Assembly: GCF_004363555.1 (NCBI RefSeq)
Contig: NZ_SNZJ01000013.1
Coordinates: forward strand, 52,611-116,610
Direction of reading: 5' to 3'
DNA: 64,000 nucleotides
DNA from: Halomonas ventosae
GTDB lineage: Bacteria; Pseudomonadota; Gammaproteobacteria; Pseudomonadales; Halomonadaceae
Shown here: piece by piece, positions 53,111 through 62,746 of the stretch
How positions within the stretch are numbered: the first letter of the stretch is position 1
How the letters are laid out: each line of letters starts with the position of its first letter
Translations under genes and position numbers: made by a program
Notes under the pieces: model-generated
Database searches by the model: none
Seen by the model: the letters and a program-made list of their open reading frames with translations, nothing else
Told to the model about the DNA's origin: nothing

Positions 53111-53596
53111 TCAGTTGCGCGGATCGTCCGCCGGATCGAGGTACTCGATGCCCCAGGGGCCGGTGCCGTGCAGCTGGAACACGGTCTCGCCCTCGGCGTA
53201 GCCGAACATGGGGTCGCCCGGCGACATGATCGCGAAGTCGTGCACGTCCAGAGCCTGGGCCGCACCGGGGTCGTACTCTTCGCCATGGGCGAAGTGCAGG
53301 GTGCCGTCGAGCACCGTCACCCGCTCGTAGGCGGGATGGACATGGGGACGGATCTCGTAGCCATCCTCGAGCCGCAAGCGAATGGTGAAGGGGGCCTCCT
53401 GGCTCAGGTCACCCTCGATGATGGCGATCTCGGCGCCCTCCCCCATGGAGGCCACCGGCCCCCACTCGAGCTCGTCTGCGCTGCCGATCAGGTGGCCGTC
53501 GCCCTGATAGGGGGCCGCCTGGGCAGCCATGGCCAGGGCCAGGCCGAGGGCCAAGGCGGACAGGGTCTGGTTCAGGGTCAGGGTCTTGGAGTTCAT
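53111..53596 (-). CDS. Exported cupin-domain protein
   Basis: A 161-residue protein with a signal peptide (LSALALGLALAMAAQAAPY) and a single cupin barrel. Likely metal ligands are in EIRPHVHPAYERVTVLDGTLHFAHG (His-x-His, Glu) and the second cupin motif DVHDFAIMSPGDPMFGY. The Tat/Sec-exported form suggests periplasmic action. It lies 71 bp downstream of the ArsM-like methyltransferase on the same strand, so it belongs to the ECF-controlled minus-strand arm. Function is unknown; sensing or detoxification of an oxidised or metal species is one idea. Confidence 0.8.
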   Translation of the reverse strand: MNSKTLTLNQTLSALALGLALAMAAQAAPYQGDGHLIGSADELEWGPVASMGEGAEIAIIEGDLSQEAPFTIRLRLEDGYEIRPHVHPAYERVTVLDGTLHFAHGEEYDPGAAQALDVHDFAIMSPGDPMFGYAEGETVFQLHGTGPWGIEYLDPADDPRN

Positions 53597-53667
53597 GATG
53601 CTGCCTCCTCTTGTGATTGTGTCGTCTTGTGCGTGTGTCTTGCCTGTGTCGTGCTCGGGCCGGCGCC

Positions 53668-54459
53668 TCAGCGCCGGATGGCCAGCAGCGAGATGCTCTT
53701 GACGCCATAGGTCTCGCTGGCACCCCGTGCCGAGTCGGTCAGGAAGTGGTACTCGGGATGCTCGCGCAGGGTCTGCACCTCGAACCCCGCCGCCTCGATG
53801 GCCGCCCGGTAGTCGTCCACCTGACTGGCCCCGCCGATGCAGGCGGCCCACAGGGTGGCGTTGCAGGTGACCTTTTCCGGCAGTGGTGACTCGGTGACGA
53901 TGTCGGCCAGCGCCAGCCGCCCCCCCGGACGCAGGACCCGGGCCGCCTCGGCAAAGACCCGCGGCTTGTCCGCCGAGAGGTTGATCACGCCGTTGCTGAT
54001 CGCCACGTCGACGCTGGCGTTGCCGAAGGGGGGTGACTCGATATGGCCGGCATGGAACGCGACGTTGGCGAATCCCGCCTCCTCGGCCAGGCGCTGTGCC
54101 TTGTGACGCTGCGCATCAGTCATGTCGAGCCCCACGACCTGCCCCGCCGGGCCCGTCGCCAGGGCGGCCAGGAAGCTGTCCATCCCGGCACCGCTGCCCA
54201 GGTCCAGCACCCGCTCGCCGGGGCGGATCGCCGCCAGGTCCAGGAAGTGGCCGACCCCGGCGAAGGAGTCGATGGCCGCGGCGGGGATGCGGTCCAGCCC
54301 CGCCGGGTCGTAGCCCAGGCGCTCGGCCAGGGCGCGCCCCATCTCGAAGTGGAACGCCGCGTCCGGCGTCTCGGCCACCTCCCGGTACATCGCCTTGACC
54401 CGCGCCTCGAGCTCCCCGCGATCCACCGCGGGTGATGTGGATGGTTCGATGATGGTCAT
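53668..54459 (-). CDS. ArsM-like class I SAM methyltransferase (ECF regulon)
   Basis: A 263-residue SAM-dependent methyltransferase. Motif I is VLDLGSGAGMDSFLAAL, motif II is VVGLDMTDAQ and motif IV-V is AISNGVINLSADK; VLRPGGRLALADIV follows. A Cys-containing segment (VTCNATLWAACIGGAS) resembles that of arsenite methyltransferases. The N-terminal leader KAMYREVAETPDAAFHFEMG is shared with the second methyltransferase at 55674, so the two are paralogues. Start ATG 54459. The divergent ECF promoter at 54524-54549 should drive it. The substrate could be a metalloid or a small metabolite; the thiols that bind arsenite are only partly matched. Confidence 0.82.
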   Translation of the reverse strand: MTIIEPSTSPAVDRGELEARVKAMYREVAETPDAAFHFEMGRALAERLGYDPAGLDRIPAAAIDSFAGVGHFLDLAAIRPGERVLDLGSGAGMDSFLAALATGPAGQVVGLDMTDAQRHKAQRLAEEAGFANVAFHAGHIESPPFGNASVDVAISNGVINLSADKPRVFAEAARVLRPGGRLALADIVTESPLPEKVTCNATLWAACIGGASQVDDYRAAIEAAGFEVQTLREHPEYHFLTDSARGASETYGVKSISLLAIRR

Positions 54460-54523
54460 GATGGCTCTCCTCTTGTCGTTGTCGCCTTCGCGCCACGGTA
54501 CGCGGATACCGTGCCTTCCCGAG

Positions 54524-54549
54524 GACGCAGCCGGTGGCCGCATTGTTCC
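54524..54549 (-). promoter_or_regulatory. ECF sigma promoter for the methyltransferase-cupin arm
   Basis: Minus strand: GGAACA (54549-54544), 16-bp spacer, CGTC (54527-54524), the classical ECF -35/-10. The spacing is identical to the plus-strand promoter at 54589-54614. Confidence 0.78.
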
Positions 54550-54588
54550 CGGCCCAGGGTTCCCGGCGATCGTTCCCGACCCTGGCCG

Positions 54589-54614
54589 GGAACCCTGGCG
54601 GCCGGTGATGCGTC
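54589..54614 (+). promoter_or_regulatory. ECF sigma promoter for the sigma/anti-sigma operon
   Basis: GGAACC (54589-54594), 16-bp spacer, CGTC (54611-54614). This is a textbook ECF promoter, implying autoregulation by the sigma factor whose gene starts at 54676. The two -35 elements form the outer ends of an imperfect inverted repeat (54545-54560 / 54579-54593). Confidence 0.8.
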
Positions 54615-54675
54615 CCTGCAGGGGCCCACGGCTTGCCGAACGGCCGCGGGGGTTCCAAGCTCGAAGAGGTGAACC

Positions 54676-55398
54676 ATGAGCCTTGCCCAGCCAATCACCC
54701 GCGCCCCACTGCCCGGACCCGCCATCCGGCAACGGGACGCTCCGGGGGTGGCCATGACAGAACGCCCGCCCGGCGAACGCCGGCAGTGGTTTGCGCAGCG
54801 CCTGGAGCCGCTGATGGATCGGCTCTATGGCACCGCCCTGCGCCTGACCCGCGACCCGGATGACGCCGAGGATATCGTCGCCGAGGCGGTCGCCAAGGCC
54901 TGGGCACGCCTCAACGAGCTGCGCGACCCGCGGCGTTTCGAGGGCTGGCTGTTCCACATCCTCACCAATGCCTTCATCAGCGACTGGCGCCGCCGGCAGA
55001 GCCGCCCACAGCGCCCCATGGATCCCGAGGCGCCGTCACCGGACGAACTCGATATCTGCCACTTCACCCTCTTCCAGCAGCTGCATCAGCCCTTCCTGCT
55101 GTGGTGGGGCAACCTCGAGGAGCAGTTCTTCCAGAACCTGCTCGAGGAGGACCTGCAACGGGCCATCGACGCCCTCCCCGATGCCTTCCGGGTGGCGATT
55201 GTGCTCGTCGAGGTGCAGGGCTATACGTATGAGGAGGTATCCCGCCTGCTGGGGATTCCACTGGGCACCGTGCGCTCGCGCCTGAGCCGGGGACGGGGCC
55301 TGCTGCAGAAGATGCTATGGCAACAGGCCAGGGAGGCCGGTGTCATCGCCGACCACCGGGCAGATACCCACCCGGGAGAGGGGGGCCAGCAGCCATGA
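54676..55398 (+). CDS. ECF-type RNA polymerase sigma factor
   Basis: A 240-residue sigma-70 family ECF factor. Region 2 is PLMDRLYGTALRLTRDPDDA, EDIVAEAVAKAWARLNEL and WLFHILTNAFISDWRRRQ. A linker of about 60 residues rich in Phe/Gln/Leu (FTLFQQLHQPFLLWW) follows. Region 4 is LPDAFRVAIVLVEVQGYTYE, EVSRLLGIPLGTVRSRLSRG. The start ATG 54676 has GAGGT upstream. The stop overlaps the anti-sigma start (ATGA). A promoter of its own class lies 62 bp upstream. Confidence 0.92.
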   Translation: MSLAQPITRAPLPGPAIRQRDAPGVAMTERPPGERRQWFAQRLEPLMDRLYGTALRLTRDPDDAEDIVAEAVAKAWARLNELRDPRRFEGWLFHILTNAFISDWRRRQSRPQRPMDPEAPSPDELDICHFTLFQQLHQPFLLWWGNLEEQFFQNLLEEDLQRAIDALPDAFRVAIVLVEVQGYTYEEVSRLLGIPLGTVRSRLSRGRGLLQKMLWQQAREAGVIADHRADTHPGEGGQQP

Positions 55399-55655
55399 GC
55401 GGACGGCCACTGACCTGCGAGGAGGTCATCGAACAGCTCTTCGACTACCTCGACCGGGAGTTGGACGGCCAGCAGGCGGCCGATATCGAGCGACACCTGC
55501 ACCGGTGCCGCGACTGCTTCACGCGCGCCGAATTCGAGAAACGACTTCGGGCCAGGGTGGCGGCCACCGGCACGGCAGAGGCCCCGCCGCGACTGCGTCG
55601 ACGCATCCGGGATCTGATCGACCGCTTCGACGACGAGGACGACGCCACCCGCTGA
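55395..55655 (+). CDS. ZAS-type zinc-binding anti-sigma factor
   Basis: An 86-residue protein with the zinc-binding anti-sigma (zf-HC2) motif His34-x3-Cys38-x2-Cys41 in IERHLHRCRDCFTR, following a helix (EEVIEQLFDYLDREL). There is no membrane segment, so it is a soluble ZAS protein like RsrA/ChrR-type anti-sigmas, where Cys oxidation releases the sigma factor. It is translationally coupled to the sigma gene (4-bp overlap). The inducing signal is probably thiol oxidation, a metal or a metalloid; this is inferred. Confidence 0.88.
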   Translation: MSGRPLTCEEVIEQLFDYLDRELDGQQAADIERHLHRCRDCFTRAEFEKRLRARVAATGTAEAPPRLRRRIRDLIDRFDDEDDATR

Positions 55656-55673
55656 CCCGACAGGAGCGATCCC

Positions 55674-56912
55674 ATGGTGGCGATACTCGGTTATTCACCC
55701 CGGCAGATCCGCGACGCCGTGCAGGGCATGTACACGGCCGTCGCCGAGACGCCGGAGTCGCCCTTCCATTTCCCGGTAGGTGCCGCCGCCTGCCGTCAGC
55801 TGGGCTACCCTCCGGCACTGACGACCCCCCTGCCGGAAACGCTGCTCGCCTCCTTCGCCGGCGTCGGCTACCCCTTTCGCGCCGGCGCCATCCGCGCCGG
55901 GGATCGGGTGCTCGACATCGGCGCCGGGGCCGGGGTCGATGCGCTGATCGCCCGCCGGCTCGCGGGGCCAGGCGGCCACGTGATTGCCCTGGACCTCACC
56001 GCCGCCATGACCCGCAAGCTGCGCGACGCCGCCGATGACCGCGGCATCGACCAGTTCGACGTGGTCCAGGCCTCAGCGGAACGGCTGCCGTTCGCCGACG
56101 CCAGCCTCGATGCCATCACCAGTAACGGCGCCCTCAACCTGGTACCGGACAAGCGCCGGGCCGTGGCCGAGATGTTCCGGGTACTCAGGCCGAGTGGCCG
56201 CCTGCAGCTCGCCGACGTGGTGATCCACCGCCCGGTCTCGGTGGACTGTCACGAGGATCCGCGCCTCTGGGTCGAATGCGTGGTGGGCGCGACGGTGAAG
56301 GAGGAGCTGCTGGCCCTGTTCGAGGAGGCCGGCTTCGAGGCGGTCGAGGTGGTGGGCCGCCACGATTACTTCGCCCTGAGTCCCAGCGCCCAGACCCGGG
56401 AGGTCGCGGCAGGCTTCGGCGCCCATGCCATCGAAGTCGGCATGCATCGGGGAGAGCGCCCCCCCCTCTCGCCTCAGGCAGGCGTGGCTGAGGCTCGACC
56501 CGCGTCGCTGGCTGCGGATGCTGCAGCGCCGTGGCCTGCTGGGCATTGCCGCCCTGGGCCTGGCGCTGCTCTCCTGCTACGGCACCCTGGGACTGGTCGC
56601 CCTCCTGTCGCTGCTCGGTCTCGGCCTCGCCCTGGACGAGGGGGCCTGGGCGCTGGCGATTGCCGGCTTCGTGGTGCTGACCCTGGCGGCACTGGCCGCC
56701 GGCCTGCGACGCCACAGGACGCCGGGCCCCCTCCTTCTGGCGACCGCCGGCGGCGGGCTCATCTTCCATGCGCTCTTCATTGCCTATCACCCCCTGGTGG
56801 AGCTCGCCGGCTTCCTGATGCTGGCCATCGCCGCGCTCCGGGACCGGCGGGCGCGACGCCGCCAGGAGGCCAGGGTACTGGGACTGGCGTGAGGCCTGGG
56901 CTCAGCGCGTAA
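55674..56912 (+). CDS. ArsM-like SAM methyltransferase, frame probably broken at a C8 tract
   Basis: The first about 262 codons encode a methyltransferase paralogous to the one at 53668. Motif I is VLDIGAGAGVDALIARRL, then SNGALNLVPDKRRAV, LRPSGRLQLADVV and WVECVVGATV. The domain naturally ends near GAHAIEVGMHRGERPP. The frame then enters a run of eight C (56459-56466) and stays open for about 150 low-complexity Pro/Ala/Gly/Arg codons to the stop at 56912. These codons are antisense-like and merely shadow the MerC-like gene in the +1 frame. With seven C the frame would fuse to that membrane domain; with nine C it would stop within about a dozen codons. It is preceded 18 bp earlier by the anti-sigma gene. 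Confidence 0.75.
   Translation: MVAILGYSPRQIRDAVQGMYTAVAETPESPFHFPVGAAACRQLGYPPALTTPLPETLLASFAGVGYPFRAGAIRAGDRVLDIGAGAGVDALIARRLAGPGGHVIALDLTAAMTRKLRDAADDRGIDQFDVVQASAERLPFADASLDAITSNGALNLVPDKRRAVAEMFRVLRPSGRLQLADVVIHRPVSVDCHEDPRLWVECVVGATVKEELLALFEEAGFEAVEVVGRHDYFALSPSAQTREVAAGFGAHAIEVGMHRGERPPLSPQAGVAEARPASLAADAAAPWPAGHCRPGPGAALLLRHPGTGRPPVAARSRPRPGRGGLGAGDCRLRGADPGGTGRRPATPQDAGPPPSGDRRRRAHLPCALHCLSPPGGARRLPDAGHRRAPGPAGATPPGGQGTGTGVRPGLSA
56425..56892 (+). CDS. MerC-like membrane protein, or C-terminal half of a methyltransferase fusion
   Basis: Real coding in the +1 frame relative to the methyltransferase. From about residue 18 it reads RQAWLRLDPRRWLRML, then about four membrane helices (LLGIAALGLALLSCYGTLGL, LVALLSLLGLGLALDEG, LAIAGFVVLTLAALAAGL, LLLATAGGGLIFHALFIAY) and a basic tail RRARRRQEARV. 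This is similar to MerC-type small membrane proteins, including a CYG near the first helix. The first 14 codons from ATG 56425 only mirror the methyltransferase in another frame. ATG 56518 (MLQRRG) may be the real start, or the protein may be fused to the methyltransferase via the C8 tract. Confidence 0.6.
   Translation: MPSKSACIGESAPPSRLRQAWLRLDPRRWLRMLQRRGLLGIAALGLALLSCYGTLGLVALLSLLGLGLALDEGAWALAIAGFVVLTLAALAAGLRRHRTPGPLLLATAGGGLIFHALFIAYHPLVELAGFLMLAIAALRDRRARRRQEARVLGLA
56459..56466 (+). other. C8 homopolymer at the methyltransferase/MerC-like frame switch
   Basis: Eight consecutive C at the exact point where coding character moves from one frame to the next. A one-base contraction gives a fusion and a one-base expansion gives an early stop. 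Candidate slipped-strand (phase-variable) site, transcriptional/ribosomal slippage site, or sequencing error. Confidence 0.6.
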
Positions 56913-57516
56913 AACGCGCCACCTGGGACGGCTGGCCGAGATGGGCGTGCATCTCGCCGATCCCCGAGAAGCGCACTCGATAGCCGTTGCGGCGTGCCAC
57001 GCCCTGTGCCCAGTCGCGAAAGCGCGCCCGGTCCCACTCGAACTTGTGGTCGGGGTCGCGGAACTCGCCCGGTGCCAGATCATAGAGCGGGTTGTATTCG
57101 TGGTTGGGGGTGGTCATCACCAGCAGCTGCGGCCGCAGACCGGAGAAGACCGCGCGCTCGACCCGGGAGAGCGCCTCCGGCGGGACATGCTCGATGGTCT
57201 CCACCATGGCTGCGGCCTCGAATCCCACCAGCGCCGGGTGGGGATCGGCATAGGAGCCGCAGACCAGTTCGAGGCGTCCGGCCCGGGCTGCCGGCAGATT
57301 CTCCAGGCGCAGCTTGGCCTGGGCCAGCAGCTCGCCGGAGAGCTCCAGGCCCACCACCCGCTCGAACTGGGCGTCGCGCAGCAGGTACTGCAGCAGCCCG
57401 CCGGAGCCGCACCCCAGGTCGAGCACCCGGCGCGCACCGCTGGCCCTGACCAGCGACGCCACACGCTGCAGCCGCTCCTGGTGGAGGTCGGGGGCTTCGA
57501 GGTCGATCATCGCCAT
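56902..57516 (-). CDS. hen1: Stand-alone Hen1-type 3'-terminal RNA ribose 2'-O-methyltransferase
   Basis: A 204-residue SAM methyltransferase matching the catalytic C-terminal domain of bacterial Hen1. Motif I is VLDLGCGSGGLLQYL. The Hen1-specific metal site is Glu106, Glu109 and His110 in MVETIEHV plus His157 in PDHKFEW. The family segment LLVMTTPNHEYNPLYDL is also present. In the known bacterial RNA repair system Hen1 methylates the 2'-OH at a tRNA break before Pnkp seals it; no Pnkp gene lies nearby. The N-terminal Hen1 domain is missing. Start ATG 57516 has GGAG 8 nt upstream; ATG 57510 is the alternative. Confidence 0.85.
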   Translation of the reverse strand: MAMIDLEAPDLHQERLQRVASLVRASGARRVLDLGCGSGGLLQYLLRDAQFERVVGLELSGELLAQAKLRLENLPAARAGRLELVCGSYADPHPALVGFEAAAMVETIEHVPPEALSRVERAVFSGLRPQLLVMTTPNHEYNPLYDLAPGEFRDPDHKFEWDRARFRDWAQGVARRNGYRVRFSGIGEMHAHLGQPSQVARFTR

Positions 57517-57582
57517 GCTGTCTCCGCGGGCTCCGGGCAGGAGATGATGACGCAAAGCGGACGTGACGTGTAGCGACGAGAC

Positions 57583-57608
57583 AAAAAAGGCGCGACTCGT
57601 GTCGCGCC
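57583..57608 (-). terminator. Terminator of the exaC-like gene
   Basis: GGCGCGAC (57589-57596) / GTCGCGCC (57601-57608) with a TCGT-type loop. Read on the minus strand it is followed by TTTTTTGTC (57588-57580). Confidence 0.85.
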
Positions 57609-57652
57609 AGAAGCCTGCTCATTGCTGCCGAGGCGTCATCCGACGCCGCCGG

Positions 57653-59173
<1,521 letters not shown>

Positions 59174-59311
59174 GGCGTGACTCCTGACTGTTGTCGTTGT
59201 GGCGATACACCCCCCAGTGTTGGTCAGCGCCGCCTTGTGCGACATACTCCGGTGGCAGGAGAGGGCCTCCTCCTTCGGTAGGAGGCGAGACGAGTCCACG
59301 AGGGATTGCCC

Positions 59312-59995
59312 ATGCACACCCTGATGGTCGCCGACGACCATCCGCTGTTCCGCGAGGCGATCGCGGCGGTGATCGAGGCCGGCCTGCCCGACAGCCGGCT
59401 GCTGGAGGCGGAGAGCCTGGACCAGGCCCTGCGCCATGCCGCGGCCTGCACGGAGCTGGACCTGGTGCTGCTCGACCTCGGCCTGCCCGACGCCAGCGGG
59501 CTCGAGGGGCTGAGGGCGCTGCGCGCGGCACACCCCTGGCTGCCGGTGGCGATCCTCTCGGCCGACCAGGAGCGGCGCACCATCCTCGACGCCCTCGACC
59601 TGGGCGCGGTGGGCTACATCCCCAAGTCGACGCCGCGCCGGGACCTGCTCGCGGCGCTGGCCCAGCTGCTGGAGGGCCAGGTCTACCTGCCGCCGGAGAT
59701 CATGCGGCGTCCCGCCGTCCCGCACGCTTCCCCTGCCACGGCCGGCATGCCCACACCCGCCCCTCGCTTCGCCGAGCTGACCGACAAGCAGCTCGAGGTG
59801 CTGTTGCGCCTGAGCCGCGGCGCCTCCAACAAGGTGATCGCCCGTGAGCTCGACATCGCCGAGACCACGGTGAAGACCCATGTCTCGGCGATCCTGCGCA
59901 AGCTCGGCGTATCGGGCCGCGTGCAGGCGATCCTCGCCGCCAATGATGCCGACCTCGAGGCCCTGCTGGCCGAGCGCCAGGGCCCGTCACGCTGA
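59312..59995 (+). CDS. LuxR/NarL-family response regulator (ErbR/AgmR-like)
   Basis: A 227-residue response regulator. The receiver has [11 protein letters not shown], phosphoacceptor Asp55 ([13 protein letters not shown]), Ser in LSADQERR and Lys in GYIPKSTP. The C-terminal LuxR HTH is [19 protein letters not shown], then [19 protein letters not shown]. It is divergent from exaC and overlaps the convergent hybrid kinase gene by nine bases. The position suggests it activates exaC in response to alcohol or aldehyde. The start ATG 59312 has GAGGG 7 nt upstream; a TTG at 59306 is possible. Confidence 0.88.
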   Translation: MHTLMVADDHPLFREAIAAVIEAGLPDSRLLEAESLDQALRHAAACTELDLVLLDLGLPDASGLEGLRALRAAHPWLPVAILSADQERRTILDALDLGAVGYIPKSTPRRDLLAALAQLLEGQVYLPPEIMRRPAVPHASPATAGMPTPAPRFAELTDKQLEVLLRLSRGASNKVIARELDIAETTVKTHVSAILRKLGVSGRVQAILAANDADLEALLAERQGPSR

Positions 59996-61390
59996 GTCAC
60001 CGCCCAGCAGGTCGACCAGGGCCATGCGCAGCCGCAGCGGCTTCACGGGCTTGAGCAGGCAGCCATAGCCCAACTGCCGGGTCAGGCCCTTGATCGCCGC
60101 ATCGTGGTTGGCGGTGATCACCAGCACCGGGAGCCCCGGCTGGCGCTCGCGCAGCCGCTCCGCCACCGCCAGCCCATCGGGGGCCTCCTCGCCCAGGTGG
60201 AAGTCGACGAGCAGCACGTCCGCGCCGGCGCCGGCGGCCTTGCCCTCCAGGTCGGCCAGCGAGGTCGCGGTCAGCGCCCGGCAGCCCCAGCCCTCGAGCA
60301 GCGCGGCCATCCCCGAGCAGATCCCGGGATCGTTGTCGATCACCCAGATACGCGCGCCCTCCAGGACGCTGCCCAGCCCCGGCGAAATCGCGGTGGCCTG
60401 GGAAGGTGGCGATGTCACCGGCAATCGGCCATGGGGGACCCGCACCGAGAAGAGCGAGCCGCGGCCCGGCACGCTGGCCAGCCGCAGGGGGTGATCGAGC
60501 ATCCCCGCGATGCGGTCGACGATGGCCAGGCCCAGCCCCAGGCCGCGATCCTCGGCGTCGCGATTGCCGCCCAGGCGCTGGAACTCCTGGAAGATCGCCT
60601 CGCGCTGTTCCTCGGGGATCCCCGGCCCGCTGTCCCCCACCAGGATCTCGACCCCCTCGGGTCGGCGGCGGCAGCCCAGCAGGATCTTGCCGCGCGCGGT
60701 GTAGCGGATGGCGTTGGTCAGGAAGTTGCGCACCACCCGGGCCAGCAACGCCAGGTCCGAGGCGACCACCGCGCCGCTGCCCACGTAGTGCAGCTCGAGC
60801 CCCCGAGCCGCGGCCATCTGGCGGTACTCCTCGGCCAGCACGTCGAGCAGCCGGGCGATGGGGAAGGGGGCGATATCCGGCTCGAGCACCCCGGCATCGA
60901 GCCGCGAGATGTCCACCAGGGTGCCGAGCAGCGCCTCCACGTCCTTGAGCGAGCGGCCGATATGGCCCACCAGCCGGGTCGAGGGCTCGGGCAGAGAGTG
61001 CTCCTCCAGGGCGCTGGTGAACAGCCGGGCGGCATTCAGCGGCTGCAGCAGGTCGTGGCTCACCGCGGCCAGGAAACGGGTCTTGGAGAGGTTGGCCGCC
61101 TCCGCCTCCGCCTTGGCGGCATGCAGCTCGGCGAGGGTGCGCTGCAGCGTCTCGGTGCGCTCGCGCACCTGCTCGGCGAGCAGCACCGCATGCTCGAAGG
61201 CCGCATAGGGGGCGCCGCCCGCCACGCCCGCCGACTCCACGCGCTCCATCAGGGCGGTGGCGATCCGCCGCAGGCGGGCGTTCTCCTCCAGCAGCTCGCG
61301 CTCCCGCGGGCCGGCGTCGTCAGGCGTCTGGCGTGGCCGGGAGAGATCCAATGGCAACCCCGGTGAAGGTCTGGTTGATGTGCATGCCAT
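59987..61390 (-). CDS. Soluble hybrid sensor histidine kinase (NahK/ErcS'-like)
   Basis: A 467-residue protein without membrane segments. An N-terminal coiled-coil (residues 28-100) leads to the H-box FLAAVSHDLLQPLNAARLF with His112. The catalytic domain has NFLTNAIRYT, VGDSGPGIP and DRGLGLGLAIV. A C-terminal receiver follows with Asp in LLVDFHLGEEAPDG and Lys in CLLKPVKP. The SHDLLQPLNAARLFTSAL pattern is the one seen in NahK/ErcS'-type orphan kinases that act by phosphorelay. From ATG 61390 it overlaps the upstream FIST gene by 71 bp; a later non-ATG start is possible. It probably forms a sensory complex with the FIST protein. Confidence 0.85.
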   Translation of the reverse strand: MACTSTRPSPGLPLDLSRPRQTPDDAGPRERELLEENARLRRIATALMERVESAGVAGGAPYAAFEHAVLLAEQVRERTETLQRTLAELHAAKAEAEAANLSKTRFLAAVSHDLLQPLNAARLFTSALEEHSLPEPSTRLVGHIGRSLKDVEALLGTLVDISRLDAGVLEPDIAPFPIARLLDVLAEEYRQMAAARGLELHYVGSGAVVASDLALLARVVRNFLTNAIRYTARGKILLGCRRRPEGVEILVGDSGPGIPEEQREAIFQEFQRLGGNRDAEDRGLGLGLAIVDRIAGMLDHPLRLASVPGRGSLFSVRVPHGRLPVTSPPSQATAISPGLGSVLEGARIWVIDNDPGICSGMAALLEGWGCRALTATSLADLEGKAAGAGADVLLVDFHLGEEAPDGLAVAERLRERQPGLPVLVITANHDAAIKGLTRQLGYGCLLKPVKPLRLRMALVDLLGGDSA

Positions 61391-62519
61391 GGTGCTGCTC
61401 CCCGTAGGTATTGAAGCCGATCACCCGCGAGCGGCCCAGCAGGCGCGAGGCCGGGGTCACCAGCCCCAGGGACTCGAGTTCCAGCCGGCGCAGGAAGCAG
61501 TCGCAGCCGATCACCAGCGCCGGCTCGCCGAGCCGTGCGGTGAGTCCGGCGAAGACCGCCTCGAGGTCCTCCAGCAGCGGGGCCGGCTGCATGGCGGTGA
61601 GCACGATGCCGTTCTCCACCGCGCAATAGAAGCTGAGGCTGCCGTCGTCGTTGACCCGCTGGATGGAGCGCACGAAATGCGCCTCTCCCAGGCGCACCGC
61701 CAGCGGATGGCGGGCGAACACCTCGGGCGCCAGGGCCTCGACCGGCAGGCCCACCAGCCGGGCATACTCCTCGGCGGCCGGCAGGGCGTTGAGCTCCAGC
61801 ACCCGGCGTCGCTCGCGGTCGGCGCGGGTGACCACCAGTTTCTCCTCCCGCGGGCGCAGGTGGTGGGTGGTGAAGACCTCGAACGGCAGCCGGGTGTTGA
61901 TCATCACCACCACCGCCGCCTGACCATGGAAGCGGCCGTCGGCATGCACATGGGTATGGGCCAGGCGGTTGTCGTCGCCGGCGGAGCCGCCGAAGCTGGG
62001 GATGCGCCCCAGGGCGGCATCCAGGGTCGCCAGCACCTGCTCCTCGCAGCTGGAGAGGCCATCGAGCAGGGTCAGGGCGAAGCTGTGCTCCCCCACCGGG
62101 GCCAGGGCCCGGCCGCGACAGTCATCGAGCAGGCCATCGACCAGCCGCTGGGCACGGATCAGGTCGAAGCCTGCCAGGTCCTCGACCAGCGCGCAGGAGA
62201 CGGCGAAGTGGCGACGGTCGAGGCCGATGGCGACGATACAGCCCCGCGCGTAGCCCTCCGGGGTGATCTCCCCGGCGGTGGTGCAGCCCGCCACCGCCAC
62301 GCCCTCGAAGGCCTCGTCGAGGGCCGAGGAGAGCGCGGCCAGGGGATATTCGGCGCTGCAGAAGAACAGCACGAATCCGAGCTCGGCATGCCGCAGCGCC
62401 CCGGCCAGCTCCCGGGCCGCCCCTTCGGGGTCCCGTCGCCGACTGACCGCCGTGCGCAGCGGTGGCTCCGCCTCGAGCGGGCCGGGGACGACAGGGGTGT
62501 CGGGAGAGAGATCGAGCAT
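61320..62519 (-). CDS. FIST-domain sensory protein
   Basis: A 399-residue protein with FIST_N (about residues 20-220: FVLFFCSAEYPLAALSSALD, VAVAGCTTAGEITPEGYA, IPSFGGSAGDD) followed by FIST_C (about 225-385: LVGLPVEALAPEVFARHPLAV, LVIGCDCFLRRLELE, VIGFNTYGEQHHGMHINQTFTGVAI). FIST domains are thought to bind small ligands such as amino acids and to be sensory inputs for kinases. The gene overlaps the hybrid kinase downstream, as in Pseudomonas alcohol-regulation and biofilm clusters. There is no transmembrane segment. The ligand is unknown. Confidence 0.88.
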   Translation of the reverse strand: MLDLSPDTPVVPGPLEAEPPLRTAVSRRRDPEGAARELAGALRHAELGFVLFFCSAEYPLAALSSALDEAFEGVAVAGCTTAGEITPEGYARGCIVAIGLDRRHFAVSCALVEDLAGFDLIRAQRLVDGLLDDCRGRALAPVGEHSFALTLLDGLSSCEEQVLATLDAALGRIPSFGGSAGDDNRLAHTHVHADGRFHGQAAVVVMINTRLPFEVFTTHHLRPREEKLVVTRADRERRRVLELNALPAAEEYARLVGLPVEALAPEVFARHPLAVRLGEAHFVRSIQRVNDDGSLSFYCAVENGIVLTAMQPAPLLEDLEAVFAGLTARLGEPALVIGCDCFLRRLELESLGLVTPASRLLGRSRVIGFNTYGEQHHGMHINQTFTGVAIGSLPATPDA

Positions 62520-62746
62520 GTCGGCCTGCCTGTGCGATTTCAGGCAGTGTATGTCGCCGGAGCAAGCGGCGACAACGCCGGCCTGTGGACGGGGTCAGGC
62601 GCTCCCGACGCGGGGATGAGCCCCCTGGTACTTTCTGCTGATCCGGGAACGAAATTGATCGACGTCAGCGGTGGCACCGAACTGGGACAACTACCTTAAT
62701 CGGACGGTGCCCGGAAGAGGCCCGGAAGACCATAAAGGAGAAATCC

